Below, piece by piece: positions 1-10,931 of a DNA stretch of 64,000 bases. Below the pieces are notes generated by a model. It searched no databases. It was not told the origin of the DNA and was given only the letters and a program-made list of their open reading frames with translations. Source of the stretch: Holothuria scabra. Taxonomy: Eukaryota > Echinodermata > Holothuroidea > Aspidochirotida > Holothuriidae. Numbering within the stretch: the first letter of the stretch is position 1; each line of letters begins with the position of its first letter. The stretch covers positions 24,409,455-24,473,454 of the forward strand of contig CM074180.1 in NCBI GenBank assembly GCA_037179385.1, given 5' to 3'. The position numbers were made by a program, and so were the translations under genes.

Positions 1-384
1 CCTCGGGAATGGTGTTTTTTCCCGACTCCAGATGCCCAACCAGAGCATAATCTCTGCCTGACTGAGGCACCGAAGTCTGCCCGATTCAGCAAGGTAATGG
101 TCATTTGCGGGTGGCAGCCCCCTAACCTGCCCGTCCCGTACGGCCCAGGTGGCCCTACTCATCAAATTGGAGTCAGTCAGCGCCACATGTGTTTAGTGTT
201 GTGAATTTGATTGATGCATGAAGTGAGTTTTTCCAACCCACAGAAATATAAGTTGCAGAACTCTATATAGTTATTGTCAAGTTTTCCCTTGGGCCAAACA
301 TGAACATGGACTACTTGCACTCTCACAGAATGCATTCATTGCAGTTGAAGAAAATGAGTGTTGAAAGTTCTAAGCTCGTCTAAA
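1..384. other. Gene-free stretch
   Basis: I see no coding signal, splice-flanked exon or clear repeat boundary here. The sequence is unremarkable mixed-composition DNA leading into the dispersed repeat that starts near 385. Confidence 0.5.
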
Positions 385-850
385 AATTACTCTAAGGGCA
401 AATCGAAGTGAAATGTTATTGTTAACAAATCTAGTGAAACTACCACCAAGAGCAGATCCGGCTAACATTTAAAAGAAGTGGAGCTGAAACTGGAAAGAGA
501 AAGTAGTTGATGGGCAGGTAAATGTGATTCTCTTGAGGAGAGATGTAGGCCTACTGTAATTCTGCCTAAACGGTTACCTCAGCAGTGTGCGTTACCTTCA
601 TGTTCAATTGGCGTAGTTGGAAGTGTGCAGAAATTTTTGAAAAAAAAGCAACCCATCAGACAGACGGAATTTCCAGATGCTTTTGCGATAACTTCATTTG
701 ATGAGCATGAAAATTGCTGCCTTTTCTCGTCAAAAGAAGAATCAAATCTTAAAAAATTTTCTCAGTCACACTCTGACTACAGGGTAAAAAATGCTTTTTG
801 GCACACGAGGACACAAGATTTTCCAGGGGGCAGGTGCCCTTCGCTCCCAC
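385..850 (+). repeat. Dispersed repeat family P, copy 1
   Basis: This block is a diverged direct copy of 32780-33280. Shared stretches include the agcagatccgg-like segment near 450, gatgggcag near 508, aatgtgatt near 521, cggttacct near 570 and gtgtgcagaaa near 624. The same start recurs at 32390-32470. The copy ends in a G-rich segment with a cacacgagg-like motif. An open frame of about 100 codons crosses it (625-933), but the related copy at 33 kb does not preserve that frame, so I treat it as non-coding repeat DNA. Confidence 0.65.
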
Positions 851-1225
851 CCCCTGCATCCGTCACTGATAGGGGTCAGATAACACTGTTAACATATTTC
901 TTCTTTTTGTTCGTAAAGCGCCTGTACTCGTGATTGTACCATAAACTCACCAAACTGGGAAAAGAGCAACTATGATACAAAAAATTTGGTATACATGAGT
1001 AATTCATCAATTTTCTGCAAAACGAGGAATTAATAACATTCGTTAAATGCGTAATTTATCAATTTTCTGTGAAATTTTGAATTGTTGAAATATTGTAAGT
1101 TTGCATTTCACCATTGTCTGCAAAATGTTAAGATAATAAGTAAACATTTCATCATTTTGTTACAAAATGTAAAGATAATGCGGTGACCAAGTTCTTAATT
1201 TGATGGCACCTTAACGCTTCCATAG
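851..1225. other. AT-rich gene-free stretch
   Basis: AT-rich DNA with short imperfect repeats of the type aatttatcaattttctg. No gene is visible. It runs into the 52-bp satellite. Confidence 0.45.
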
Positions 1226-1757
1226 AATTTCGCCGTTTAAATAAGATGATCTAACTCTGCAAGATGACAATTTCTGAATTTTGCCATTTTGACGAAAAGT
1301 TCTTACCCGGCAAGCTGACATTTTTCTGAATATTGCCGTTTTAACGAGATGATCCAACTCAGCAAGATGACCATTTTTCGAATTTTGCCATTTTGAAGAG
1401 AAATTCTAATTCGCCAATATGACATTTTTCTGAATTTTACGATTTTGACGAGATGTTTAAACTCGTCAAAATGTCATTTTTCTGAATTTTGCCATTTTGA
1501 CGAGATGATCTAATTCGGCAAAGTGACAATTTTCCGAATTTTGCTACTTTGACGAGATGTTCTAACTCAGCAAAGTGACAATTTTCTGAATATTGTCATT
1601 TTGTCGAGATTTTTTAACTCGGCAAAATGACAACTTTCGGAATTTTATCGTTTTGACAAGTTGATTAAAACGCCAAATTTTGGATTTTTTTCATTTTGAA
1701 GACTTAATTTTAGTCGTCAAAATGTCAATTCTACGAAAATTGTCATTTTGCTGAGAG
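1226..1757. repeat. 52-bp satellite array with an internal dyad in each unit
   Basis: About ten tandem units begin with aatttt/aatatt at 1226, 1277, 1329, 1380, 1432, 1484, 1536, 1588 and 1640, giving a steady period of 52 bp; the last unit is rearranged. Each monomer holds cattttgacgag followed after a short spacer by ctcgtcaaaatg or ctcggcaaaatg. These are reverse complements of each other, so every unit can fold into a hairpin. The flanks look duplicated: ggcaccttaacgcttcc near 1206 and ggcccttctacgcttcc near 1777. Copies differ at many positions, so the array is old or unhomogenised. Confidence 0.85.
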
Positions 1758-2017
1758 ACTTTTTTTTTCTTTTGAATGGCCCTTCTACGCTTCCGTATGA
1801 AACAATCCATGGCCAACGATAAAGTAAACATTAGTCTAGAAATAAGAATGAGCGGGATCCATGGGTATACATAGATTTTGCTACTTAGCCTAATTCTAAT
1901 TGGAGGCTTACATGCTAGTTCGCGAAAATAGCTTTCTGCTCACTTGGGGTGTAACAATAAACGGGACGGGTCCATGAGTACCTTGCAGCCTTCCACTGGC
2001 GGCGGAAGCGGGGGGGC

Positions 2018-2096
2018 GGGGGGACACGTCCCCCACCTAAATTTCTTAGCGAGGGGACGTCCCCCCCTAAAATTCTTAGCGAGGGGACTTCCCCCA
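2018..2096. repeat. Short GC-rich minisatellite, about 31-bp period
   Basis: Roughly two and a half units contain aaattcttagcgagggga and end in a run of C. It lies beside a G-rich tract and belongs to the poly-G/poly-C repeats that recur through the window. Overlapping open frames on both strands here are products of the repeat, not genes. Confidence 0.6.
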
Positions 2097-3340
2097 AAAA
2101 ATCAGAGAAGAAGTAAAAGAAACTTGGGAGCCTTGAACCAATTCAAAGTTGAGACTATAGTTAACCCACCACCGAACAGAGCAGCCGAAATTGTCTTAGC
2201 AATTGTTTGGCTGATTCTTGTCACGGCCCCTTGCGACCATGCTCTATGCCTGTGACCTAGTTTTTGGCTGCAAATCATTACATGAATCTGGCAACCTCGC
2301 CCGGTCCGCAAACCAGGTGTATATAGTATATCACTTGTCCAGTGAAACCGAACCTTTACTTTGCTAGTATTTTCCCTCCGCGAGAAGTGAAGCATTGCCA
2401 TTGTCATCACGTGAACGAACAGTTGCCCAGTATTCACTCATCTATAGGCGTACTACGAGGCGGGGGGGGGGGGGGCAGGGGGAAGACTGCCCCCCAAATT
2501 TTCTCAAGACCTAAAATTCGGGCAGGGATCTGGAAAAATTCGGGCAGCCGTTTGAGTCTTAAAACCTGGTTTGTGTCTACTTACACAGAAAACTCCTAGG
2601 CGTGCCAGAATTCCTTCAAACACTTGGCCGAAAAAATAATAAAAAAAGCATCATAGTCACGGTACAATTTTCATGAAAACTCTAAAAGATACCAAAATTT
2701 GCGACACATTCGGACAGCTTACGAAAAAACAATTTTTCGTCAGCCTCACTTCATATCCTTGTGTAAACCTTTTCCCGAAATGACACAATATTCGGGCAAA
2801 AGTTGCAAAAAAGTTCTGGGATATTTTTAATTGCCAGATTACAAGGGGAGAGAGGATGTATACAGTCCCCAAAATTTTGCCCGAACAAATCAATCAAAAG
2901 CTATCTTGTGACGCACCATATTACTAAATGACAATCACCAATAGTCACCAAGCCGGGTTTTTCTCAAACGGCGTTAGTAGAAAAATCATTTATATATAGT
3001 CGGGAGTTCGGGTCGAGTCATATAGACAGTTGTATCAATTCAGTGGAACTGGAATTCGGGCAAGAGTCGCAACAGAGTCACAGACATACGGTACTCATGT
3101 TTTTAGTTCCGTTCTACAGTTTTCCACGGAAAGATACAAGACCAGGTAATGTTTTATACATTTCCGGGTGCGGTATATACATTATATTATGAAGCCTTGG
3201 GATTTTTGAGGGTTTCTGAAGTTTTTCAATTTTCAAAATTATATTGATGATAATCTCATGCTGCATGACGTAAAATAGTTTGTAGAACGCGCAAGCAAAC
3301 TCATTTTCCAATGATTATAGCTTAATGTAGTCATCCAATG
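2097..3340. other. Gene-free stretch with a poly-G tract
   Basis: This region holds a G-run at 2461-2474 flanked by tactacgagg and gactgcccccc. It otherwise consists of AT-rich sequence without convincing exons. Small open frames on both strands lack splice signals, codon structure or recognisable motifs. Confidence 0.4.
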
Positions 3341-3665
3341 GTTAGTGGTACATTTCATCTGGGAGTTTTCTGACCTTTTTGTAGATTTGCTCATTTTGGG
3401 TAAAAATTTTATTGCAAACGAAAGTTCAAAATATCGACGGCTTTGATTCTGTTTATAAGCCTGGGAAAGGCCATTTCCGGCTGTCTGAGAGGCTGCGATT
3501 TTTCAAAATTTTCTGTACGCTCCGCGCCAACTGATGGTGGCGCTCCACTTAGATAGTCTTTCGGCCAGAATTTCATTTTTCGGCAGAGAATCCTCTGCCC
3601 CCCCCCCCCCCAAACTGAAATGCCCCCGGACGCCTATGCACTCATCATAGGTGAGTCATTCACTT
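3341..3665 (+). repeat. Dispersed repeat family Q (cgctccgcgccaac type)
   Basis: The core tacgctccgcgccaactg followed by atggtggcgctccacttag lies at 3516-3553. It is preceded by the usual companion text (ccatttccggctgtctga, then a T-rich spacer) and followed by a C-run and cccccggacgcctatg. Related cores occur near 4790, 21765, 24395, 31010, 38795, 46245, 46510, 46680, 51030 and 54505 in both orientations, which makes this one of the commonest repeats in the window. Confidence 0.75.
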
Positions 3666-6349
3666 ACAGCAGGCTATTTCCACTACATTTTTTCATCCAA
3701 TGTAATGTTGCGTAATTGATGACACATGCTTAGGCTTATGTCGTTGCGTTATAACTCGTTTTGTGACAATCAGGTTAGGCTAGGTGAACTCGGACATTAT
3801 TTGGCCTAGCCTATACGTAGGCCTTCCCTTAAAATCTGCGTCGGTCAGGAAATAGCCTATAGGCTATCTGTGAACGCAAATATTTCGCACATTTTTGGTC
3901 ACTGAATTCCCCGTAAAATGTTCCAAAAACGGAATAGATTGAACGAGAGAGCTTGTAGAATCTCAGAGCTTCCACTTCCAGTGCCCTAAGGCGGGCCCTG
4001 GACCCACACCAGTGGGACTTCGCGCACGAGTCCAATCATTCCATCTTGTTCACTGATTGCCCCCCCCCCCCCCCCAAATTTTTATGCTTCCGCCGCCACT
4101 GCAGCCTTCTACCCTTAACAGACTGCTGTTCTAACAGGATTATCCTGCGTGATCGAGCCACTATTAGGCCTCCTTTCAGTGGCGTACGAAGGGGGGGGGG
4201 GGACTATTGGGCCATGCCCATGGGCGTCCGCAGAAAAAGGTCAGGGGGGAATTCCTAGGGGGGGGCAAAACCTCCAAGTCACCATGAATTGACACAAAGC
4301 ATGCGAAAATTTCAGCCCAAAATGCCTCCCAGATCGCCGGAAATGGCATTTCTAAAGCCTATTTTTCGCATAGAAACTTGGAAAACACGTTTTGTTCGGG
4401 TTTTTGATTTGATTTTTATACGTTTTTTCAAATTTTTTTCCGGGGGGGCAAGTGCCCCCTTGCCCATACCTGCGGACGTCCATGGCCATGCCCCTCCCCC
4501 CTCACCAATGCCATTTTTTCTTTGTTCTTAAAAAAAATACGTAGTCAAACTTTAGTAACACAGATTTTACTTCAAAAGATAGCATATGTGGCACCAGATT
4601 GCATATAGGGACACCCAATTTTTTTTAATTCCTACAAATAGGCAAATTCTGTCAAATTCCAATTTTTACTTAAAAAGGTAGACTCTGTATCCCATCGGTG
4701 GAATCGATTAAAATCAAGACTACATGTTTAGATTCTCTTAACAAGCATGCATTTACGGCCATCTGAGGGGTCTGATTTTTCGAAATTTTATACGCTCCGC
4801 GCCAACCAATGGTAGAGCTTCGCTTAGATAACCTTTATGATAAAATAACGTTTTGAAGAAAAACCACAAAACCTATACCGATCAATGCTCTTTTATTTTG
4901 ACTCCTAAAAGAGTGCAAATTTAATTGCACGTTTTACTTAGTAAGGTAGCATAAATGGCATAAGAATGAAAAGTTTTATCCTCATGAACCACCACGATTC
5001 TACTTTTAACACTGTTCCTGTCAAAGTCGAAAATCTTGCACCATTTTGCATCTATGATCCTTGAAAACGTCAAAAATTTCCGGACGCCCCTTCCCTTAGA
5101 CCATACTGCATGCCCCCCCCCCTTCAGAGAAATTCTGCGTACGCTACTGCATTAGTACATACAAATAAACCAGATATTGTTGACCAAAATAATATACTTT
5201 GTTATTTCCGATTGTTCTTTGTTATACTTTAAGATTAAAATGCAGGTAATATTACAAAATGACATGGTAACGTTGTTATACTTGTAAATTTGCATATGAA
5301 ATACATACACATTGACCGGGAAACGTTTTGAGGAAATTTCATACCTTTGCCCCCTCTGGAAAAAATCCTAGCTACGCCACGCCCCCCCCCCCCCCCCCCA
5401 CCGGGATGGTAAAAAATTGTATAGATAGCCAGGCTAATTGTAACCTAGGCCTAATTACTTTTTAAAAATACAGTGATAGTTGTTACATTATTTGATTACC
5501 GTATTTTTGTGTCATAGGCCTATTCTTCAATTAAATGAAAAATGTAAATTATAATGTATCTATCTTCCGTACCATTTGGTAAATTCCCGTTATGTTTACA
5601 CATTGCGAAATGACGAATTCTAAATCCAGCGTTTTCCGCCAACGTCCTTTGGTAACGCTGTTTGTGACATCGCATGTGTGTCAACATGTGGGGCTACGAC
5701 TGACTGTCGGATAATGGGCCAATCGTTGATAAGATGGTTATACGGGAGTGTGTAGGCGATACGAGTTGAGATATGAATAGACAGATGGGAAGAAGATTTA
5801 GTTCTGATTCAAGATGATTGGCGGTTTTATTCCGTTCGATTAAAAGCCGTCAAAAAGGAAAGAATTATTAAAATTTAACTATATACAGATTGACGCAGGT
5901 GCCTTTGTCTGAGGTCTGCTGCACCAGTGCGTGAGTGCGACCAAAACTTGCAGGCTCGGAGCTTTCATGTCTCGGGAGATCGAAACACATGCAGTCCCCT
6001 GATTGGTTTAAAGTTATGACGCACCAAATTAGATAAAATTAAGGAATGTGCTGATCTACATGATCAACAAGGCGGCTGTAGAGGGTAAATTGGCCACACC
6101 TTGAAAATATGGAATACGGCATACACGTGGAACCAGGGCGGGGTAGTTTGTCACGTTCACCGGTAACACGTGGCGGGAAACAGGAAGGGCCCTGGGAATC
6201 TAGGACAAGAGGAAGGGAGAGTTGCCCGTAAATAACAAGATGGCGTTCCTGCTAAAGGTAAAGGATGGTACACCATACTACATGAAACTACGTACAGTTT
6301 ACACATGACATAGCCATGTTGCCATGTTGCCTAAAGCCGTGTGACGGTA
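3666..6349. other. Gene-free repeat mosaic
   Basis: The stretch contains several small repeats with homopolymer G or C tracts: 4060-4076, 4191-4202, 5112-5122 and 5381-5399. They are flanked by tagctacgcc or gcgtacgctact motifs, typical of small fossil DNA transposons. A family Q core sits near 4787-4830. I see no coding exon. Confidence 0.45.
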
Positions 6350-7110
6350 ATAGAGTACACCCGGTATTAAATTCACATTGACCGTATAGTCCGTTGAAGT
6401 AATTATTACCCACACTTTCAAGATAATGTTTTCAAAGCTTGGGAGTTTCATAGTGGCTTAAAATTTTGAAACATTTAGCACCATGTTGCATCTCGCCCCC
6501 CCCCCTTTTTTTTCTTAAACGCCCAGGCGGGGCAGGCTCTGAAAAATGAACAATTCGGAAATTTGCCAATGGTGAGACCAGTCTACTGTGTGGTTTTGAA
6601 AACCCATGAAACCCATGAAATTACGGAATTCTCAATCAATTTTCTCTAATAAGCTCCACATTCGTCATTATTTCATTCAAGGAAGCAAAATTTTCCGCGC
6701 GCTTCGCGCGCCGCAAATTGCAATTCCTTAGCAGAAGAGCTGGCTCATACCTTCACTTTGGTAAACTTTTCCGAGCTCTGGGTGTGACAAAATCGGAAAA
6801 TTGCTACACTTGTGATACCAGATGACCAAGTGACACCGTTAACTATTTATAGTGCTATTTTCATAAATATTCTTTCATAGAACTCCATATTTTCTCCAAT
6901 ATAAGCTCAAAAAATGTCGTCGGAGAGCCTCAATACATAGGCGTTGGATAACATTATGTAGCAACAACGACCTTTGGTCGCCGCCCAACCTCAGATTTGC
7001 CGAGAGAAAATGCAAATTCTTCAGTAATTCCGCAACTGTTCAAATTTCCTTGCAGAAAACCCAGCATCCAAACTTTTCTCCAACACAAGCTCCATATTTT
7101 CAAATATTTG
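6350..7110 (+). repeat. Dispersed repeat family S, copy 1
   Basis: This 0.75-kb block is a diverged inverted copy of 42400-43190. Matching landmarks are acacccggtat near 6357, gcaccatgttgcatct near 6479, agtctactgtgtggttttg near 6580, the GC-rich gcgcgcttcgcgcgc near 6698, accttcac.ttggtaaa near 6751 and ctccatattttcaaatat near 7091. No open frame is conserved between the copies. Confidence 0.7.
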
Positions 7111-7187
7111 ATATGCCCCTAGTACAGGGTTAATCACACTTAAAAATACGGTAAAATTTGGATTCTTGCCTACCACCCCCCCCCCCA

Positions 7188-7302
7188 ACTAACTAACTAA
7201 CTAACTAACTAAACAACCAACTAACCAACTACCTAACTAACTAACAAACTAATTAACCAGCTAGCTGACTAAATATCTAGCTATGTAACTATAACTAACT
7301 AG
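7188..7302. repeat. (AACT)n microsatellite, degraded
   Basis: A tetranucleotide run of aact begins directly after a C-run and decays into aaccaact, ctagctaa and similar variants. It is simple sequence with no sign of function. Confidence 0.9.
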
Positions 7303-7740
7303 GCTACAAGAAAAATTAACACACACACCAATGAAGCGAGTTCCCTATGTTTATCCTTGCATATCACATGACCTAGCAATACAAGTTATCGTTGTTGAGA
7401 CTCCTCAGTATTATAAGAGTCGTAGATTATTAAACTGATATAGCCTGTATATTAACTTGTGCTGGCAGCTTTTTTGACTGCATTGTTCAGATTACATACA
7501 CTCGTATCATATTCAGTTGTTTTTCTATCCCGTCTGAGCAATTAAAATAGGAGTGGTACTATAGTGACATATGCCAATAATAAAGTGATTCGATTGTATA
7601 TAACTGTATAAACAGATTTTGGAATGTTGTAAGGTTTAACCTTTCAAGTGTGCAGTCTAGAATTATCCAACTCGCTTATCACCTGTACTTGATTACTGTA
7701 GGCCTAATGCATACGGCATTACAGAATAAACACAGTTTAA

Positions 7741-8036
7741 AGGGACAATCCTCTCACCCCAAAGTCCACTTCTAGTATAGGGTAACAGAAACTCTCAATT
7801 GGGTCAGCTTTTTGATTGACTGCTAATTCAAACAATGCAGAGTACCAAAACTTATATTACACAGCACAAACTGTTCTGATAGTGTTTTGATGATACACAT
7901 TGAGCTTTCTATATTCACCCTGAAGCAATAAAATGAGATTGGGTCTGGATGAGCTTGAATTTCAGACAATTGTGGGAGGGGCTTAATTTAGAAGGTTAGG
8001 AGAATTGATACTGTTTGGGATGAGAGGATTGGGCCT
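7741..8036. mobile_element. TTAA-flanked MITE, copy 1 (296 bp)
   Basis: The element is flanked by TTAA at 7737-7740 and 8037-8040. It has terminal inverted repeats of about 23 bp: the left end starts agggacaatcctctcacccc and the right end reads inward as aggcccaatcctctcatccc. A second copy at 22303-22598 has exactly the same length and the same TTAA flanks. Fragments lie at 45458 and 47579. A TTAA target is characteristic of piggyBac-type transposases, so this is probably a non-autonomous piggyBac-like element; no transposase is encoded. Confidence 0.8.
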
Positions 8037-8041
8037 TTAAA

Positions 8042-8731
8042 CGTACCGTGCCGCATCCTATAGAAGCTTTTCGTGTGACGACATCTCGCGTTTCTTGAAG
8101 GGCTATAGAAATCTCCCTACCCTGAAGTAGTGTAGTACCATTGTCTTGTTCAGGATTGGTTCTTCATGGTCATGTGACAGTATATTTTCTCCTCAAATGC
8201 GAAATTTTCTGCAAATTACTGCTTGCTTTACCTTCAATATGCAACATTGAAGTCTTAAAATGTTATAAAAGATACTGCAAGAGAAAAGTCCAAATTCATG
8301 TTTGATAAAATGCAATTATGAAAGATATTCAAAAAAAATTTTGGTGAAATTTTCAGATTTCTAACTATCGGTTCAGTCTAGTGATATTTTGCAACGAAGT
8401 TGACAAATGTTCCGCATTCCATAAAGTGAACCAAATTGAAGCAAGCAGGTGTGAGGTCATGGATGTACAATGACAGCCAAAGTATTATTTTTTCTTTAGT
8501 TTTATCCTAATGTTTTGACCTTGGGTTAATTGGGTTGATAAGGTATACTGCCTTGCATAAGATGCAAGATGCACTAATGGAATCAATATATGGAAATTTT
8601 GATGATTGTATAAAATTGGCAGTAAATTTTAGGCCTACATAAAAAACTTTAGCCTTTAGTGTGAAACCATGACATCAAGCCTGATTGCTTGGAGTTAATT
8701 TTTGTAACAAATTGCACGTGTCAAATTCAAT
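8042..8731. other. Gene-free stretch
   Basis: Unique-looking AT-rich DNA. I found no exon with splice signals and no repeat shared with the rest of the window. Confidence 0.4.
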
Positions 8732-8880
8732 GGTTACGATGATTGGAATATCTGAAACTCCAGTTGAAATTTTCGGGCGATATGCACTGTTTAGCATTTC
8801 CTATCTGGCTAATGTTACAACCGATAATGTAACAATTAACCCAAGCACCGATTATGTAAAAAAACTACCTACAACGTAAA
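8732..8880 (+). repeat. Partial copy of the left end of the 19.3-kb foldback repeat
   Basis: The block reads parallel to 19270-19420. It shares tctgaaa.tccagttg, aattttcggg/ttc, ctggctaatgttacaacc and then accgataatgtaac and accgattatgtaaaa. It stops after two or three subterminal motifs. The 64-codon frame at 8685-8879 is therefore a repeat by-product. Confidence 0.7.
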
Positions 8881-9013
8881 AAAAACCATTTGTGGAATTC
8901 ATTGCTTAACAACTCGTGAACCGGATATCGGAAATGAATGAACTCTCACAAATGCTAAGGATGTGTTTCACTTTAAGACATTAAACATAATGCAGTCCTG
9001 CACGGATTTGTTA

Positions 9014-9891
9014 TGTAACGCTCCGGCGGTCTAGATAATGGCGATCTTCTGGTATCTGAAACCTTTCCTTTTCTGGATTAATCTGGTGTACCCCCCAGGA
9101 CTATTCTTCCCCCGTAATCTCTATCCCTGCAGGCGGTGTTTGGTTTAGTGCGCCCTCTTCTGGCTCTTCGGAAGCCACACCCTCTTCTATTCTTCTTCAG
9201 AAAGGACTCCTTCCTTAACCCTTTAGAAGTCGCACCCTCTTCTGTTCTTCTGAAGTCAGTCGCACCCTCTTCTGTTCTTTGGTAGTGACTTCCCTCTTCT
9301 CCCTCTTCAGACCGTCGTTCACAGGTCAGTGTTGTTCCCCTCAATGCCTCGGAATCCTCCCTTCAGCAACTCTTCAGAGACCACAGCTTACCATGCTACT
9401 CTCCCCTCCCAGGCTTCAGTTCCCAAAGTCAAGACAAAGACAAAGATGACAGACAAATTCTCTCTAGGACTAACTATCTATTTGGTCTTCTTGGTGTACA
9501 GGGTAATAGATCTACTAGCTACTTTATGTACAGTCTATTTACAAGCTGTGGCCACAGTCCTCTTCCTTCTGGACCCGGAGAGTCCAGTGTTTCCAACTGC
9601 CTCTGCGAGCAGGATGCATCCCTATTTATAAGTTTCTTCCCCCCTTACCTCTACACTTAAGCTAAAATTCTTCCACACCTCACCTCCCTGTGACCCCTGG
9701 CATAGACTCTTCAGTTAAGCTAACTTATTGCCTTAGAAGCAATGCACAGAAATATAGACCCATTCATTTGACCTTTCCTTCATGAAGCCTCTGAATTCAC
9801 ACAGAAGTCCAAAACTGACCCATATTTGAGGAGATTTTGGAGAAGCCATTTGCTACTTTCTCCTGACGGGTTTATTCTGCCATATCTTACA
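9014..9891 (-). repeat. 3' LTR of the gypsy element (878 bp)
   Basis: This is a direct copy of 17918-18795 at a constant offset of 8904. I noticed no difference between the two. On the minus strand it runs from tgtaagatat to gttaca. U3 is about 0.3 kb and carries the TATA box. The remaining R/U5 part contains several short repeats of the type cgcaccctcttctgttctt (plus-strand reading, 9146-9300). Frames of 88 and 100 codons inside it occur in both LTRs because the LTRs are identical; they are not genes. Confidence 0.93.
9623..9630 (-). promoter_or_regulatory. TATA box in the 3' LTR
   Basis: The minus strand reads TATAAATAGGG here, about 260 bp into the LTR. The same site in the 5' LTR lies at 18527-18534 and would be the one that drives the element. 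Transcription is expected to start about 25-30 nt further on, which would set the U3/R border near 9595 and 18499. Confidence 0.7.
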
Positions 9892-9908
9892 CTCGCCCCT
9901 CCTTCAAA
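9892..9908 (-). other. Polypurine tract
   Basis: Immediately upstream of the 3' LTR the minus strand reads gaaggaggggcgag. This purine-rich stretch is where plus-strand DNA synthesis of LTR elements is primed. It abuts the tgtaag LTR start, which supports the LTR boundary at 9891. Confidence 0.75.
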
Positions 9909-10644
9909 AAAGGGTTACTCCCCTGAGTAACAGGTCAAATACATCTGGACTATTTTCTATACTACCTTGTGGTACAACTGACACTCAATCATTGGCTATG
10001 GAGCCTTTCAAATAAACAAACTGTTCATCTATCCTCCTTCTTCAAGTCAAGTGGAAGGAAACAGTTTTCAATTTTGTCCACTAAAATTTTCTTTTTAACT
10101 TTGAGCTTCCCCAGGTATCTGCTGTTGACGAATTGGTCTGGAATTTGCAATCACTAATAGTCAAAAGGTTTCTTTTTTTTTCACTTGAGGGAGTCATGTG
10201 AATAATACAACAGAGGCTCTGGGGATGATAACTAGAATTTTTACAATAAAGAGGCAAGGTACAAGTCCTATACTACAGTAACTATAGAACTAAAGCTTAT
10301 TTACACGGCTTCTAACAATACTTAGATGGAACACGATTACATGTCAGAACAAAAAAACATGCTGCTCTATACAAAACTGTAGATTGACTTCACTTAATTT
10401 ATACCATTGAAATAGAAATTAAGGGATAACTTTGAAAATTTGCCGTCAAACTTTTTTTTTTTTTTTTTTTAATTTGGAATTACTGAGTTCCCTGTAATTG
10501 AGTAGGGAAACCTCTTCACAGCGATGAGCATATTTGCTAGTTGGTTTATACTGATTGCGCTGCCTTTCTGGATGACAGAGTGGACCTTGCCACTCAGAGC
10601 AGGGACTTCTTGGGTGCTGGCTGAGTGTGCCTTCTTTAATCACG
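9909..10644 (-). other. 3' non-coding region of the gypsy element
   Basis: No credible frame lies between the polypurine tract and the tandem repeat. There is a poly-T run at 10450-10471 (poly-A in the sense strand). Small frames overlapping it have low-complexity ends and no motif. Confidence 0.5.
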
Positions 10645-10906
10645 CTCCACAGGATATCTTCAGGTGAAGGTTGGGTGGGCCTTAGTTAGCCACCCTCCGA
10701 GGAGTGGGCCTCGTTAGCCACTCTCCACAGGATATCTTCAGGTGAAGGTTGGGTGGGCCTTAGTTAGCCACCCTCCGAGGAGTGGGCCTCGTTAGCCACT
10801 CTCCACAGGATATCTTCAGGTGAAGGTTGGGTGGGCCTTAGTTAGCCACCCTCCGAGGAGTGGGCCTCGTTAGCCACTCTCCACAGGATATCTTCAGGTG
10901 AAGGTT
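10645..10906 (-). repeat. 78-bp tandem repeat in the 3' region of the gypsy element
   Basis: The segment ccacaggatatcttcaggtg recurs with starts 78 bp apart (aggatatctt at 10651, 10729, 10807 and 10885), giving three full units and a partial fourth. Each unit contains two related halves, one with gtgggccttagttagccac and one with gtgggcctcgttagccact. Each half can form a hairpin: ggtgg pairs with ccacc in the first half, agtgg with ccact in the second. It lies just after the third ORF's stop codon, so it would be part of the genomic RNA's 3' region. Confidence 0.85.
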
Positions 10907-10931
10907 CAGTTTTTTTTCAGGAGGTAGGGTT

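Noticed and set aside
625..933. 102-codon plus-strand frame
   Set aside because: It lies in dispersed repeat family P and is not preserved in the copy at 33 kb.
5381..5399. Long C and G homopolymers as G-quadruplex signals
   Set aside because: They always sit inside small repeat ends (gctacgcc-type motif) and are more simply explained as part of those repeats.
7188..7302. Regularly spaced short repeats that might suggest a CRISPR-like array
   Set aside because: It is a simple (AACT)n microsatellite without spacers, in an animal genome.
9078..9631. Frames of 88 and 100 codons in the LTR (also at 17982-18535)
   Set aside because: Present in both LTRs only because the LTRs are identical. The 88-codon frame is a read-through of short LTR repeats and the other is antisense to the element.
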